This document shows, piece after piece, positions 1 through 10,773 of a stretch of 64,000 nt of DNA; positions within the stretch are counted from its first letter, which is position 1; the number at the start of each line of letters is the position of its first letter. Below the pieces are notes generated by a model. It did not search any database. It saw nothing but the letters and a program-made list of their open reading frames with translations, and was not told where the DNA came from. Made by a program: the position numbers and the translations under genes. This stretch comes from Himantopus leucocephalus (lineage: Eukaryota; Chordata; Aves; Charadriiformes; Recurvirostridae). Location: NCBI GenBank assembly GCA_003993805.1, contig RSEF01000001.1:74291396-74355395 (forward strand), given 5' to 3'.

Positions 1-2187
1 CCTGGGGAGACAGGAGAAACCACATGAACAGGTATGATTGCTAAGCCAACAGACCCGTCCACGTCAAACGGGCTGCTGCCTCCCCACAGGGTTTATCTAG
101 AAAGCCTGGGAAAGAGTCAAAGTTGCGTGTTTTAAACGTGTTGAGAGCACCCAGTTTCCCTTCACAGTCACCTCGTGATATTAATAGGCACAAGATACTT
201 GCAGTGATCAAGAGCTCAGCAAGGGTAGAAAAATACTGGGTATTTTTGTGGAAAACAAGCTTGACCAGAGTTACAATAATGTAGATTACCCAGAGCTAGG
301 GATTTTGAAAGGAATATTAAATTCTCTTCCTTCAGGGCACAGACAAGCCCCAAACTTAGAGGATTAGAGAGAGATCTTCTCTTTGGGTCGGGTGTTCAAA
401 GGACTGTCAGTGGCTAGGCTTTGTATCTTCTCTGAACACTTTTTGCTGGCTACTGTCTTAGAAAAGATGCTAGAGCAGATGGGACAATCCACATTTTTGT
501 TTCTGAAACCAGGGGCACCGTTTCTTCAAAACTTCAGGCACTGAAATGCACCGAGACAAAGGGTGGGCTCTGTCACACCTAACTTTAACTGATCATTCAA
601 CCACATTTTTTGTCAGTGGAGAGAAGCAGGTATTTGCAAGGGGTAAATCACCTGGTTGCCCTTAATCTAATTACAAGCTGTGGGTCATTTGGCCGCTTTT
701 AGCTATCCCCCTTTTCTCTATCTTTCTCGTTAAGTGAGTTCCCCTGTTAGCTGTCTTGACCCAAATGATGAAAAAAAAAAAAGATAGAAAAGATAGTTTT
801 CAATTCACCCAGAGTGTCATCAGTTGGTAATAAACCACCAGCAAAGGCAACAATTATAAAAGATTTGGATATATCTGCAGCAAGCTATAATCTTCTTTCT
901 TAAAAAGAAAGAAAAACAACACTTCCACATAGCAGACAGGCTTCAGCTCTGGGTAATCAGCCTCCTGTCAGCTGTAGTGAAGACCGGCAGCATTGCCCTT
1001 AGCGCCGTCTGATAGATAAACCTTTAAATCTGGATATAAGGGCCAAGTGTGGGCCTGAGGTAACCTCTGTTGCTCAGAGTGGTAGAAGACTTTTCTCCAG
1101 GCGCACATGAGAAGTAGGACTGTGCCTAGATCAAATGGTAAGTCCTATTTTGGTCCTTTTGTGCTAGATGAAGTACAAAATATAACCTTTTCTCTATGGT
1201 CCAGGCGTGACACTAGAGAAGGGTTATGGCTGCTGCGTCATGCTGCCGTCTCTGGTCTCTTTGTGCATCCCTGGGCAAGAGTGGCTTTCTCTGTGCTGGG
1301 GTGGGAGTAGGAGCAAAGCCAGGGAGAGCGCTGCATGTGGTTGTGTGTCTGAAACTGAAATTGGGGCTGAGTTTCAGAAGGGGGTTGTGGCCTGTGCTGG
1401 TGATCACCCTCATGTGAGAAAGATGTGGAGTAAAAAGTGGGCAGGAAGGACTGTCCAGTTTGAACTCTTGGTGAGTGGTGATCCCTAAGAAGGGGTCAGC
1501 TTGGGGCAGGAAAGTGCTTTTGGGTTGTTGGTTTTTTTGATAGCTTAAAGCATGCAATTCTTGGGGTTTCCAACAGTAAAGTTATTGTGGTTAGGAAGCT
1601 GCTTTACAAAGCCTGTATTTCTTGCTGTGGAAGGTAGAAGTTAAAAGATTCTAGGAGATAAAAGTAGAAGTCTAGAGAGCTGGTAAGGACTCTAAGGCAG
1701 TGTGTAGGGGTTCAGGACTTCTTAAGCATTACTGTCTGGGGCAAAATAGAGGTATCTTGCGTTTTGGGGAAAGGAGTCCAGCAAAAGGTCTGATCTAAGG
1801 AACACATCTTAAAAACCTAGATTTAGGTACCACCCACTCTCAGCTGGCTTAACAGCATATGATCCTGTTGCAACAGAGTGGTACCCATACCAAGAGGTCC
1901 GAGGTTTGAGATTTGACCCCTTTCGTGTGTTTTCCTCCTCGTTCCTGAACAGTCAGCCCTCCTCCCTGCAGCGTCACAAGGCTGGGCATTGATAGTTTAT
2001 CTCTGTGTAATGATGAGTTAAGGATGCCAGAACAAGGACGCTGTACAAACAAGACAGAGCTTTTGTTAAATGAGTGACTGGTACAAGGAGGCTGAGACAT
2101 CTGTTCCTAGTCGCTTATGTGGAGATAAATAAAGCAAGGCAGGAGCTCTTGTTGAATGAAAACACATCCTCCTTTTGAGCTGCCACC

Positions 2188-2228
2188 GTGCTCCTTTACC
2201 TGGAGCGTGAGTGCTCCTTTACCTGGAG
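2188..2228 (+). repeat. Short tandem direct repeat (2 x 18 bp)
   Basis: The 18-bp unit GTGCTCCTTTACCTGGAG occurs at 2188-2205 and again, without mismatch, at 2211-2228, giving a 23-bp period with a 5-bp spacer. It looks like a small local duplication. No N is present, so unlike the duplications at 15.8, 16.1, 18.1 and 54.4 kb there is no reason to suspect a contig join. Confidence 0.8.
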
Positions 2229-2973
2229 GGCAGAGTTGCAATGTACTGAGCTCTGTGTCCCAGATGAAATGAAAATAGACAGCTTTCATGTGGGCTTTTC
2301 TCATATGAATGAGCACAATGGCATGTTCCCCTGTCTGGGACATGATACCACAGGCAGGGAAGGCCACTGCTCTCCAATGAGGAGTCACAAGATCTGGGAA
2401 AACCTTGCACTGAGCAATGAAAAATTGTGATTCCTGTTTCAAAGTTCCATCAGTGCAGGCTTAGTAGATCCAGAAAGGTAGCCAAAATGTTACTAGATGA
2501 TGAAAGCTGGACACTAACCTTTCACTTAGGCAGCTAAAAAAAAAAAAATCAACTTGCAGGAGTCCCTGTGATGCCAGCTGAAGTTAGAGAAATCCAGTTC
2601 CTCTATTGATTTGGCCCTTATGAAGTATTTTGCCTAGTCCGGCAGCTATGAATGAAAGCCTGAAGCCTCAAATAAGAGGCTTAAACAAACCAGGGGTCTT
2701 CAGAAATCTGGCATTTCAATTAATGCGGGATGGCTTTGCTTGGGATGCCTGGTGCCATAGCTGTCACCAGCTAACCATTGCATCTGTGGAGTATGACCGT
2801 ATGGCTGTGACTCGGTTTTTTTTGAGCTGCCACAATGCATGCATGGGTTTTCAAAATGGGACAATTTCTGTTTTAGCTTTGTCGTAAAGTTCTGTCCTGT
2901 AAACTGCTGCGTCTCAGGAGCTGATTCACAAGCAATTCAGGTTTTCCTGCAGTAGGATTGCCCAGACAGCTTT

Positions 2974-2990
2974 GGGGGGGGCCGGGGGGG
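2974..2990 (+). other. G8-CC-G7 run, possible G-quadruplex
   Basis: Eight Gs, CC, then seven Gs. Each long run could supply two GGG tracts, so folding as a quadruplex is possible but it is not the canonical four-tract pattern. Long G runs are also prone to length errors in sequencing. Confidence 0.4.
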
Positions 2991-3316
2991 TGTTACGTGG
3001 GATCACTGGGGAGATTAAATAATTCCATTTTGGCAAACAGAGCCCTAAATTAAGTCACAGGACATACCTGAAGGCTCATCAAAGTGATTTATGTCATCAG
3101 GCTACAGCTGGTGTCTTTCTAGTTACTTTGAAAGTGTCCCTCTTCTGAGAGTGTGAATCTCTGCCTTTTCTTCTCCATATTGCATCAAAGAAAGGAAACC
3201 TGGGTCTGATGGGCAGACACCAAGTTCATCTTGCAAGTGTTGCTGCAGAGCCAGCGTGTCTGCTGGAAAACAGCACCTACCAGTATGAAACTCTTCCCCC
3301 AAGATGGAGATGGATC

Positions 3317-3590
3317 ATTATTGCCCACTTTTTAAGGGTAGGGAAATTAGGACTTGGATAAAGTACAGCCCAGTCACTCAACAGCGCTGGCTGAACTGGT
3401 GCTGGAGCTTGGCTCCCGTGTCCCATTTCCGGATGTTTTGGCTTTCCATACGAGACAGCCTTTTTCCCTTGCAAAGACTCTGCTGGCTTCAGTCTGACCT
3501 CAGGCAAATCCCCTTTCTGCTTCCTTTTGTGTAAACGTGGCACAGCGATACAGATCACTACAGGGGCTGAGTGAGGCACCATCTCAGAGG
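3317..3590. repeat. Possible MIR-like SINE remnants in opposite orientations
   Basis: About 3320-3440 resembles the MIR core read on the minus strand (order: ATTATTGCCCACTTTT, a short purine stretch, then CAGTCACTCAACAG). About 3485-3590 resembles the MIR core on the plus strand (TGACCTCAGGCAAATC, then TTTTGTGTAAA, then a GTGAGG-like end). Both are strongly diverged and the match is from memory of the MIR consensus, so this is a tentative call. Confidence 0.3.
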
Positions 3591-4159
3591 CTTTATTCTT
3601 GCTCAAAGCACACCACTCCCCACCCCCCAAACACTTAACTCTCACTTCTATTGTTATTTTTAATTTTTGTATGGATTCTTATAGAGAGAAGGATTATATT
3701 ACCAGAAGTGTGGGATTTTTTAATTTTTTTTTTCCTCTTTTTAAACTTGATCTCTGGTTTTGCTGTAGGGAGCTGGCAGGTCCCAGGGCCTGTGACACCC
3801 GGCTCTGGCACCAGAGGGCACACTGAGCTCCACAGCTCTCTCGAAGCTACCTGAAAAATTTCCACTGAAATCAGTTTTCAAGGGAAATTCTTTGCTTTCT
3901 ATTACGCACTTATTTTTACAAGAAATATCTACTTTCTTGCGAAAACTTTTGGAGGAGGTTCATCTAAGTAGTTCTTTCCAAAGCTTGCGGATTATGGGCT
4001 GCGGGCAGCACAGAGCTTTCTTAAAGCTACTTGGACAATTTCTACAAAACCTTTTGTTGTATTTTTCAGAGCAGAAAAAAAAATTATGGAGCAGATCTAA
4101 TTGCAAATCTGTGTGCTTTGTGGGTTTGGTGACCCTATCCCCAGGGGAGAACAGCCTGA
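3591..4159. other. Non-coding sequence, no gene seen
   Basis: AT-rich at 3650-3760 with T-runs, then ordinary mixed sequence. The overlapping open frames on both strands have no recognisable domain, and I see no convincing splice-flanked exon. Confidence 0.6.
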
Positions 4160-4870
4160 AAGGGACAGTGGGACAGCGTGAGGCTCGCAAGTATGAGAAC
4201 GATAATCCTCTTGATGGGAGCGCTCTGGCGGAGGGGGATGTCTGAGGAGAAACTATATTATTGGCCATTGGTTCCATTGGACAATGCCAAAGAAAGCAGA
4301 GACGTGAATGCAGGCCGTGCACTCGGAGGGGTAGGTGCAGAGACACCCGCCGCGGGAATCCCGGCCGATGACCAGCCAGCCGCACAGAGGCGAGCACACG
4401 CAGGCACGCACACACACAGCAGCAGGCACCAGGGAAAATCCGAGGGTTTTTTTTCCACAGTACTTGCCAGTTGGCAGCCTTAGAAAGTACTTTGTAAACA
4501 TCAGTTGATGAAGGTTAAAGCACGCAGAGCGTCGTCATCTTGCGAGGTAGAAGAGGAGAACAGCTCCTTTCTACGGGCAGAAAGCAGAGAGATTAAAGGC
4601 TCCGCTCTTAGTCAATACCTCTACTTTTAAGTGGATGGTTATTAGCTACTCTGCTTTTCCCGAGAAGCTCAATCCCTGCAGCTCCTGACCCCACTTCACT
4701 TGGGATGAAGGGAACCAATTTTAATATTTTTGGCCTACGTGCCATGCTGAGGCGCAGACGGCGGCAGTGGCAGTGCCGGGGATGGCAACGATGACCAGAT
4801 GCCTGCCCACCCAGCGGGTCAGACTTCCCTCGCAGAGCTGTACGGGTCAGCCGGCCGGCGAGGAAGCAGG
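4160..4870. promoter_or_regulatory. CpG-enriched segment with three clustered CCAAT boxes
   Basis: ATTGG (CCAAT on the minus strand) occurs at 4260-4264, 4267-4271 and 4276-4280, three copies in 21 bp. CpG dinucleotides are locally frequent around 4165-4215, 4315-4415 and 4755-4880 compared with the CpG-poor surroundings. Clustered CCAAT boxes, the binding sites of NF-Y, are typical of vertebrate promoters and enhancers, which makes this a weak regulatory candidate. CpG density is patchy and less continuous than at 45.7-46.3 kb, and no first exon is evident. Overlapping frames on both strands match nothing known. Confidence 0.35.
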
Positions 4871-6055
4871 CTGGTGTGCGGCCACACATGTGCAAGAGAA
4901 GGGACGCACAGGGAACACCTTGGTCAATACCAACTATATTGCAAACTCTGAGAGGCAAAGGCTGGGGTTTTTTCTCCCATTTGGCGCAACAGCAAGCATC
5001 TTGGCTGCGTTCCATGAACAAAAGTAATAGTAAACCTCATCATGGATGCTGCAGGCAAAAGGAAAAAAGAGTGTTCAGGGCCAGTCCACCTCTTCAGCCT
5101 CTGTGGAGGCCGTCAGCTAGTCCAGTTGTGCTTAGGGTTTTTTGCTTTTAATATAGCCATCTGTTCTGCTCGCTAGGGGTCCTGTTCAGAGCCAAATGGT
5201 TGTGTTGCCTTCAATTCATATTGAACAAATCCCAGAAAATAAATCAAGGATGCTTTCCTGGTATCTCAGGCTCTCCCTATGCATGGGAGTGGTCCTGATG
5301 GAGATCTTTCTCTGAGATGTTCTTCCACTTCTGTGACAGGTCACTGCTCGATGTAACGGGCAGCTCACTGACACCAACTGTTCGGATGAGAGCTCTCCAA
5401 CCAATAAGTAACTTCCAGGAGCTGAAGGCCAGCGCCTCTTCAGAAGTGGAAGCCGAGGCAAATGGCAGGCACAGATCCTGTGCGCTCGCTAAGCACTGTT
5501 CCTGTTCTCTAGTCTCACCAAACTCCCACTCTCCATTTGCTTTATCCACCTCCCGTGTCTCATCTCACACCCACAAATAAATTCGGCAAGCTCTCTTGGG
5601 CAGAGATGTCACCGTGATGCAGCACTTAGGACCCCCATCCTTGAGCCTGAGCAGGACGCTACTATTGATAAAGGGATGAAAGCACAGTTGGGTGAGACTG
5701 CCAGCAGAGCCTCTCTCATTTACCCAGCTGCAAGGCTGGCCTCATATTCTCTCTCACTGCAACTCCCTGAAATGAGGCCATGCAGGAGCGGGAGACTAAC
5801 AGCAAAACCTAACATGACGTGGAGCTGAAGGGTTGGCAGCGGGTAGGGAAGCCGGGCAGTCCCCTGGCTGTGGCTGGCAGGGGGTAGCAGAGCAGAGGAG
5901 CGGGGGTAAGTCACGAGGTAGCAGAGCCCCATGAGATCCAGGGCGCCTCTCCTCGCCCTTGCCCTCCGGCTGACACAGCAGTCGGTTTCTGCTTCCCGGC
6001 TGGCTGCAGCACTCGCAGCCTGCAGAGACCTGCTTGTCGCATCAAGCGTGCATAC
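4871..6055. other. Non-coding sequence, no gene seen
   Basis: Ordinary mixed-composition sequence. Short open frames on both strands at 5.2-5.6 kb and 5.7-6.1 kb have no recognisable domains. Confidence 0.6.
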
Positions 6056-6310
6056 TCTGCTCCCCATTTCTCACTTTCCATGCTCTTCCTTGTCTCTTAC
6101 TCATCCTGCAGACCCTCTCTGCATCTCCGGTTCAGCTCCTCTCTCCTTTCATCCTCTCTTTATATTCTCTCCTTCTCCATTCTTTTTTCACCCTGTGCCT
6201 TTCACCTTGTCTCTCTTTCACACTTTTTCCTGCTATCAAGCTCTTTCTTCCTTCACACACCCCCTTCCTTGGGTTGCTGTCTCTTCCCCCACCACCACTT
6301 TTCCCCCTTT
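6056..6310 (+). repeat. Polypyrimidine tract (C/T-rich low complexity)
   Basis: About 250 bp in which the plus strand is overwhelmingly C and T, with CTCT, TTCC and CCTT runs broken by occasional purines. It creates Ser/Leu/Phe/Pro-rich open frames of 112-137 codons in three overlapping forms, which are a composition artefact and not genes. Such tracts can adopt triplex structures or bind polypyrimidine-tract proteins if transcribed, but nothing here shows that they do. Confidence 0.85.
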
Positions 6311-7454
6311 GGCACTCTGTGCTGCTGTATGGCAAGTTTCTTGAATCTGTTCGCTCTCAGACGCCACTCATGGCTTCCTGTGCTACAGGGCAACATAAAT
6401 TATGTATTGCTCAAATAACTGTCTTTCCAAATCTATATTAAACTCCCTCGTTAAGTGTATTTATGATGCTGAATTGAAGGGATCCAGGAATCGACTGGCA
6501 GGCTGCAGGGCTGAGCTGGAATAGAAGATAATTTTTCTTTTCCAGGTAGCTGGGATGAGGACAAGGCAGAAAGGGCAGTGAGGCTGGTGGACAAGACTCC
6601 ATCCGTAGCTCAGAAGCAGTTAGTGGGTTTGGGGGCTCAGCATCAGCAATTACAATGTGCTGATGCGTGATCTCTGATTGCTGAACAGAAGCAATTGGGT
6701 GTGTATGTGTGGTGGTGGGGGACAGCTCTTTGAATGTATGGAATTGGGAGTGCACTCAAAAGGATTAGTGGGAACAATTATTTCCAAAGCCAGGATATAG
6801 AAGCTGGAGCCAATTCAAGTCACTAGCATTTAGCACCCAGAGCAGTTTTATCCTAGTGTTTTTTGGGGGGGTGGGGAAGCAAGAGAAGACTCAAAACGGC
6901 TTTACAAGAAAAAATTAAAAGTAGGTTAGCAGAGAAAATGTGTTTATAAAAAATGGAAGAGCAGCCGGGAGGCACAACAGTAACTACTGCATTGTGCTTA
7001 CAAAGCTAAACACGTTAAGATGAATAAATCCCCAAGCTGGATGGCTTATGGCCCAAAATATTAAGAAAAGCTGCTGCCAGATCCAAAGAGCAAATGTGTT
7101 CACATAAATCATTTTAATACAAAACATTCCTAAAACAAGGTCCTAAATCTAACTTCTTCCAAGTCTAAGGGTGTTTGCATCCAATGCTGAGGGTCAGGTT
7201 GATTTCTAAAACTGAGGGAACACAGTAACAGCTGTACTAGATCATACCAAAGGTCCAGTTTCCCTCTGACTGGTTTGTAGCAGATGTGTAGGGTAAAAAA
7301 CCAAAAAAAAATAAGAAAGTCTTAGAATGGGACAAGCATATAGCAACAGGTCCTTGTGCTTGGTTCACCTGGTGACCTGCAACTCTGTATGCAAAACGAT
7401 CCCAGCCCTGGTCTGATGTTGCTTTTCACGTGAGGGAGCCCAAGGTTAATTTGT
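6311..7454. other. Non-coding sequence, no gene seen
   Basis: Mixed unique sequence with a G7 run near 6864 and A-runs near 6908 and 7304. About 7222-7280 contains a stretch (AGATCATACCAAAGGTCCAG) resembling an old interspersed repeat of sauropsid genomes that I remember as carrying 'gaccaaaggtcca..tagtcca'. I cannot name that family, so I do not list it as a repeat. Confidence 0.55.
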
Positions 7455-7545
7455 CATTTGCTGTGTGGCTTAGGGCATCCTACTTTCTCTCCCTGGATCT
7501 TAGTTTCCCCATTTGTAAAATAATGAGAATGCTCACATAGGTGAT
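7455..7545 (+). repeat. MIR-like SINE remnant, plus strand
   Basis: The block reads, in order, TGTGTGGCTTAGGGCATCC, then a pyrimidine stretch, then CTTAGTTTCCCCATTTGTAAAATAA with a GATGAGAAT-like end. This is the order of the MIR core consensus (tgtgaccttgggcaa, then cctcagtttcc, then catctgtaaaatgg). Divergence is high, as expected for a MIR/CORE-SINE inserted before amniote radiation. Extent is approximate. Confidence 0.6.
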
Positions 7546-9384
7546 ATCTAGGAAGAGAGATGGCTAAGATCTACGGCAGAAGTGTGATATGTGCCTGTGT
7601 TTTGTATATAATACACAAGGACTGAATGCATTATGCAGGTAAGCCACTGAAGCTGATGAAATTAGGTAGGTGATTTTCTTATTCCTGGGGGCTTTACATC
7701 TTGCAGTGTTTCCCAGGTCAACCTCACTCTAAGGCACTGGAGTTCAGGTTCATCTGCAGATTTTGGCAGGTATGTGCCCCTGGTCACCCTCTGAGTGCTC
7801 AGGGCTCTCCACAGAAAAGAAGCATGAGTCTGGGTTGAAAGAGTGGAGAACATGACTGAGGGTTTCCACAGAGGCAGAGCTGATGAAATCACCTCCATAA
7901 ACAGGGTTTGGGTCCCTCTATTTATAAGGTCTTTCATCCATAAAGCATTTTTTCCCGTTTCACGTGTACTAACACTCACAATGTCTTCATCCTGCGGGTC
8001 CAGCGTCTGTCTCCTGCTGCACTGCTCACCAGCATCTCTAAACAGACCCTGCTGATTTAGTCTCACCTGAGTGCATAGTATTATCTTTCTTAAAAAAAAA
8101 AAAACACCCAAAACTGCCAAGCTTAGCCTCCTTCTCTGCCAGGAAATTGAGCCAATCTCTGGATCTAAAAAGGCTGAATCTGCTGATTTTGTTCAGAACT
8201 TGCACTCTCTGAGTTGTGTCAGTTTGCCGCTGAGCATCTGGCCTCGTGCCATCAGGACAGGTAAAAAAAAAAAAAAAATAAGGTGCTGTTGCTGATCTGA
8301 GCTTTCATAAATCCTTAATCTCAATTGTTTTGGGGTTTGTGTTTTGGTGTTTGGTTTGGGTTTTTTTTCAGAGCTGGCAGAACTAGGTACTGGATACAGA
8401 AACTAGCAAGGTAGTAACTGGGGTTGCAGGGGCGGATACTTGTAGTTAGCAATGGACTTCAGGGTAGGGAAGTCTGCAGAGCGGCATCTCAGGTCTGTGC
8501 TGGGCTGCTTGGGAATGTCATGCTTAGAAACAACATCAGCTGTGGCTGGAAAGATTTTTAAACACATTAGGAGTGCTCTAACAAATGGCTGTTGCATTTT
8601 AACATGAGAAAATGCAAAGTGATGCATGGCTATGGCTGTTCAGATTCAATTAGCGTTAACGCCCTTCCATTAAGCTCTGGCTTGTGGGGCTGCCTCTTGC
8701 TTGGGAGCCTGCTGTGCCAAGGAAGGCTGTTACTGCCTCGCCAAGGTTGGGGTGATGGGTAAACTGGCGAGGACGCGAGGCGCCCTGCTTGCGAGGAGCA
8801 TGGCTGCGTTCTCAGCAGCGTGCGTGGGAGCACCTCTGAGTACCGCTGAGCATGTCCGTGGTGTCCCTCTGAGCCTGGCTGAAGAGCTGTCATGGTTGTT
8901 TGCTGTGGGTTTAGTATTGCTCTGTGTGGGGTGAACACATTAGCATTTCTGCTTGTGGCTTGGTTATTGTCTGACGGAGGCTATTGCTCCTCTTCTTGGA
9001 TTGATTATGGCAAGTCCTTTAGCTACACTTTGGAGGGTTTCACTGCTGCTGTGGCTAAAAAGGACAAGAATGGGACTGTGTGGGTAAAGGCACTTCTTGC
9101 AGAGGTCTAAGCTTGGCTCTAAGGTGTTGGGTAATGTCTGTCTTGGATTCTTGGTAAAAATGGGGATGAAACTATTTCAATTGTCATACATTAAGAGCTT
9201 TCCAGCACAAGAAAATGTCTCCTTTTTTGTGTGTGTGTACGGTAACTAGCACAATGGAGCTCTGGTCTCAGTCAGAGCCTCTTATCCTAACTCTATTAGA
9301 GATAAAAAGGTAGAAGGTTCCTCAAAGTTTAACTGAATTTTAACAGGATTGATTGTTAGCTTGTGCAGAGCATTTACACATGTA
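7546..9384. other. Non-coding sequence, no gene seen
   Basis: Contains A-runs near 8090-8105 and 8262-8280, and a G/T-rich stretch at 8325-8370. A 152-codon frame on the minus strand (7662-8120) has no recognisable domain. The 8.63-8.94 kb region is somewhat GC-rich but gives no family match. Confidence 0.6.
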
Positions 9385-9515
9385 ACTATTACCCATGTTT
9401 TAATAAGTGAACCAGCTGAGGAGCCAAAAGCCACAGATCATAAAGGATGGCAGAGTATGGAATGAGACCGGTGTCCTGCCTTTGAGTCTCTTGCTTTCAC
9501 TACAAAGCTTCACCT
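9385..9515 (-). repeat. MIR-like SINE remnant, minus strand
   Basis: Read on the plus strand the block follows the reverse complement of the MIR core: TATTACCCATGTTTTAATAAG, a CAGCTGAGGAGCC-type purine stretch, GGATGGCAGAGTATGGAA, then a GGTGTCCTGCCTTTGAGTC-like end. The order of landmarks is right but similarity is modest, so the limits are uncertain. Confidence 0.5.
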
Positions 9516-9766
9516 ACCTGACAGCAGTTATGGATGGCTACCAGCAACTAGAAGCACTATTTTTTTTTCATGACAAGATATGAACATAGCTGATTTCTAA
9601 AGCACCCAGTATGGGGCATTTCTTTCTCCTACACTTGCTACATCTGCCCTGCAAAGTGTGTGTTCAAGCCTCTCAGGTGAGTATGGATTCACTGGTTTAA
9701 ATTTCAATTCTCCTTTGAGTGGCAAAACATTAAGCACTTGTTTAGGCATGCATTGCTTCAAAAAGG

Positions 9767-9797
9767 GTCAGTATGAAGCAAGTCAGTATGAATCAAG
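9767..9797 (+). repeat. 15-bp tandem direct repeat
   Basis: GTCAGTATGAAGCAA at 9767-9781 is followed immediately by GTCAGTATGAATCAA at 9782-9796 with one mismatch. This is a minimal tandem duplication in otherwise unique sequence. Confidence 0.8.
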
Positions 9798-9868
9798 AAG
9801 GTACTTGAAACTAATTCCCACTAGGGAAGGCAGCTGGTTTTTTACCTGTATCCTATGGACCACTGGCA

Positions 9869-9891
9869 ATGTCCGCTTCTTAGGCGGACAT
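9869..9891. other. Small perfect hairpin (8-bp stem, 7-nt loop)
   Basis: ATGTCCGC (9869-9876) and GCGGACAT (9884-9891) are exact inverted copies around the loop TTCTTAG. The stem contains the only two CpGs nearby. Function unknown; it may be chance. Confidence 0.6.
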
Positions 9892-9897
9892 CCTCAA

Positions 9898-10764
9898 AAG
9901 GCAACTAAGAAAAGCGAGCTCATATGTTAAAGAGGTGTCTTGCATATATATGCGATATCTCTGAAATGGTCTGCCACTCTGCTGGGAAACATTTACAAGT
10001 TCAGAGTTTTAAAGCAGTGGAAAACACTCAGTGAAATGCCTTAGAGAGGCTGAGAGGTATTACCTTCTAAGCAACTAAGCTTAATCTTTTGCTGCTCTGA
10101 AGCCTGTGAGCAGGTAAGGTGTTAAACACAATGTCTCTTTGCTCTGCTCATCTTCTGGAAAAAAACTTGTCACTGTAGTTCAAGTCAGGAAGGAGATATG
10201 CCCTGTTTCTGCAATTGAGGTATGTCCCACAAGGAGGGGATGCCATTATTTTCTGATTCAAGTGGCACCCAGACACCTCATCGTGTTTGTGTGTCCTGTT
10301 ATGACAGGCACAAATAAACTTGCTTAGGAGCACCCAGGCAGCGGCGACAGAAGTAACCCAGAATTTGATCTAGTTTTCTGACAGATGCAGTGTTACCTCC
10401 CTTCCTTCAGACGGCAGCTTGCTGAGTCCTTGCTCACTGTTAGAACAAAATAATCCCACCCTTTGGCTCTTCCTTTCCAATTTTCCTCTTTCATCGGCAC
10501 ATCTAGTGTCTTTTGGGGGGGGGGGGCAGGGACAGAGACATTGTTTTGGGGACAATATTGCAAAGGAAATGCTCAGGCTTCTCTGCAGCCTTGCTGCTGT
10601 TAGCTGAAGTTACATGAATCTGAACAAACAGGAAAATCCAGATGGGGTCAGGGTGAGTTTTGTGCCAAAACCTGTTTTTTTGGCCATATGTGACAGAAGC
10701 CTGAAGCAGCCAGAACCTTGAGGTGGAATCGCCTCACATCAAAAGGCAAAAAAAAAAAAAAAAA
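9898..10764. other. Non-coding sequence, no gene seen
   Basis: Mixed sequence with a G11 run near 10516-10526. It ends in a poly(A) run leading into an assembly gap. No recognisable protein or RNA gene. Confidence 0.6.
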
Positions 10765-10773
10765 NNNNNNNNN
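10765..10773. other. 9-N assembly gap inside poly(A)
   Basis: Nine Ns are flanked by an A-run on the left and AAAGG plus a second A-run on the right. The gap lies in a homopolymer, where its true length cannot be read. This is the only multi-N gap in the window. Confidence 0.97.

Larger units (their letters stand above)
1..3316. other. Unique non-coding sequence, no gene seen
   Basis: No open frame here resembles a known protein; the small overlapping frames at about 1.1-1.5 kb and 2.1-2.9 kb look like chance. Visible are an A12 run near 771-782, a TTCTTTCTT/AAGAAAGAA mini-hairpin near 893-913 and a paired GATA motif (gatagataa) near 1011-1019 inside a non-repetitive block. A short tandem repeat and a G-run within the segment are listed separately. 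The segment could be intronic or intergenic. Confidence 0.6.

Noticed and set aside
4160..4500. Overlapping frames of 101-151 codons on both strands at 4.0-4.5 kb
   Set aside because: They share the same CpG-enriched DNA, have no domain and no common coding strand.
5931..6441. Three overlapping plus-strand frames of 112-137 codons
   Set aside because: Caused by the polypyrimidine tract; the peptides are Ser/Leu/Phe/Pro runs.
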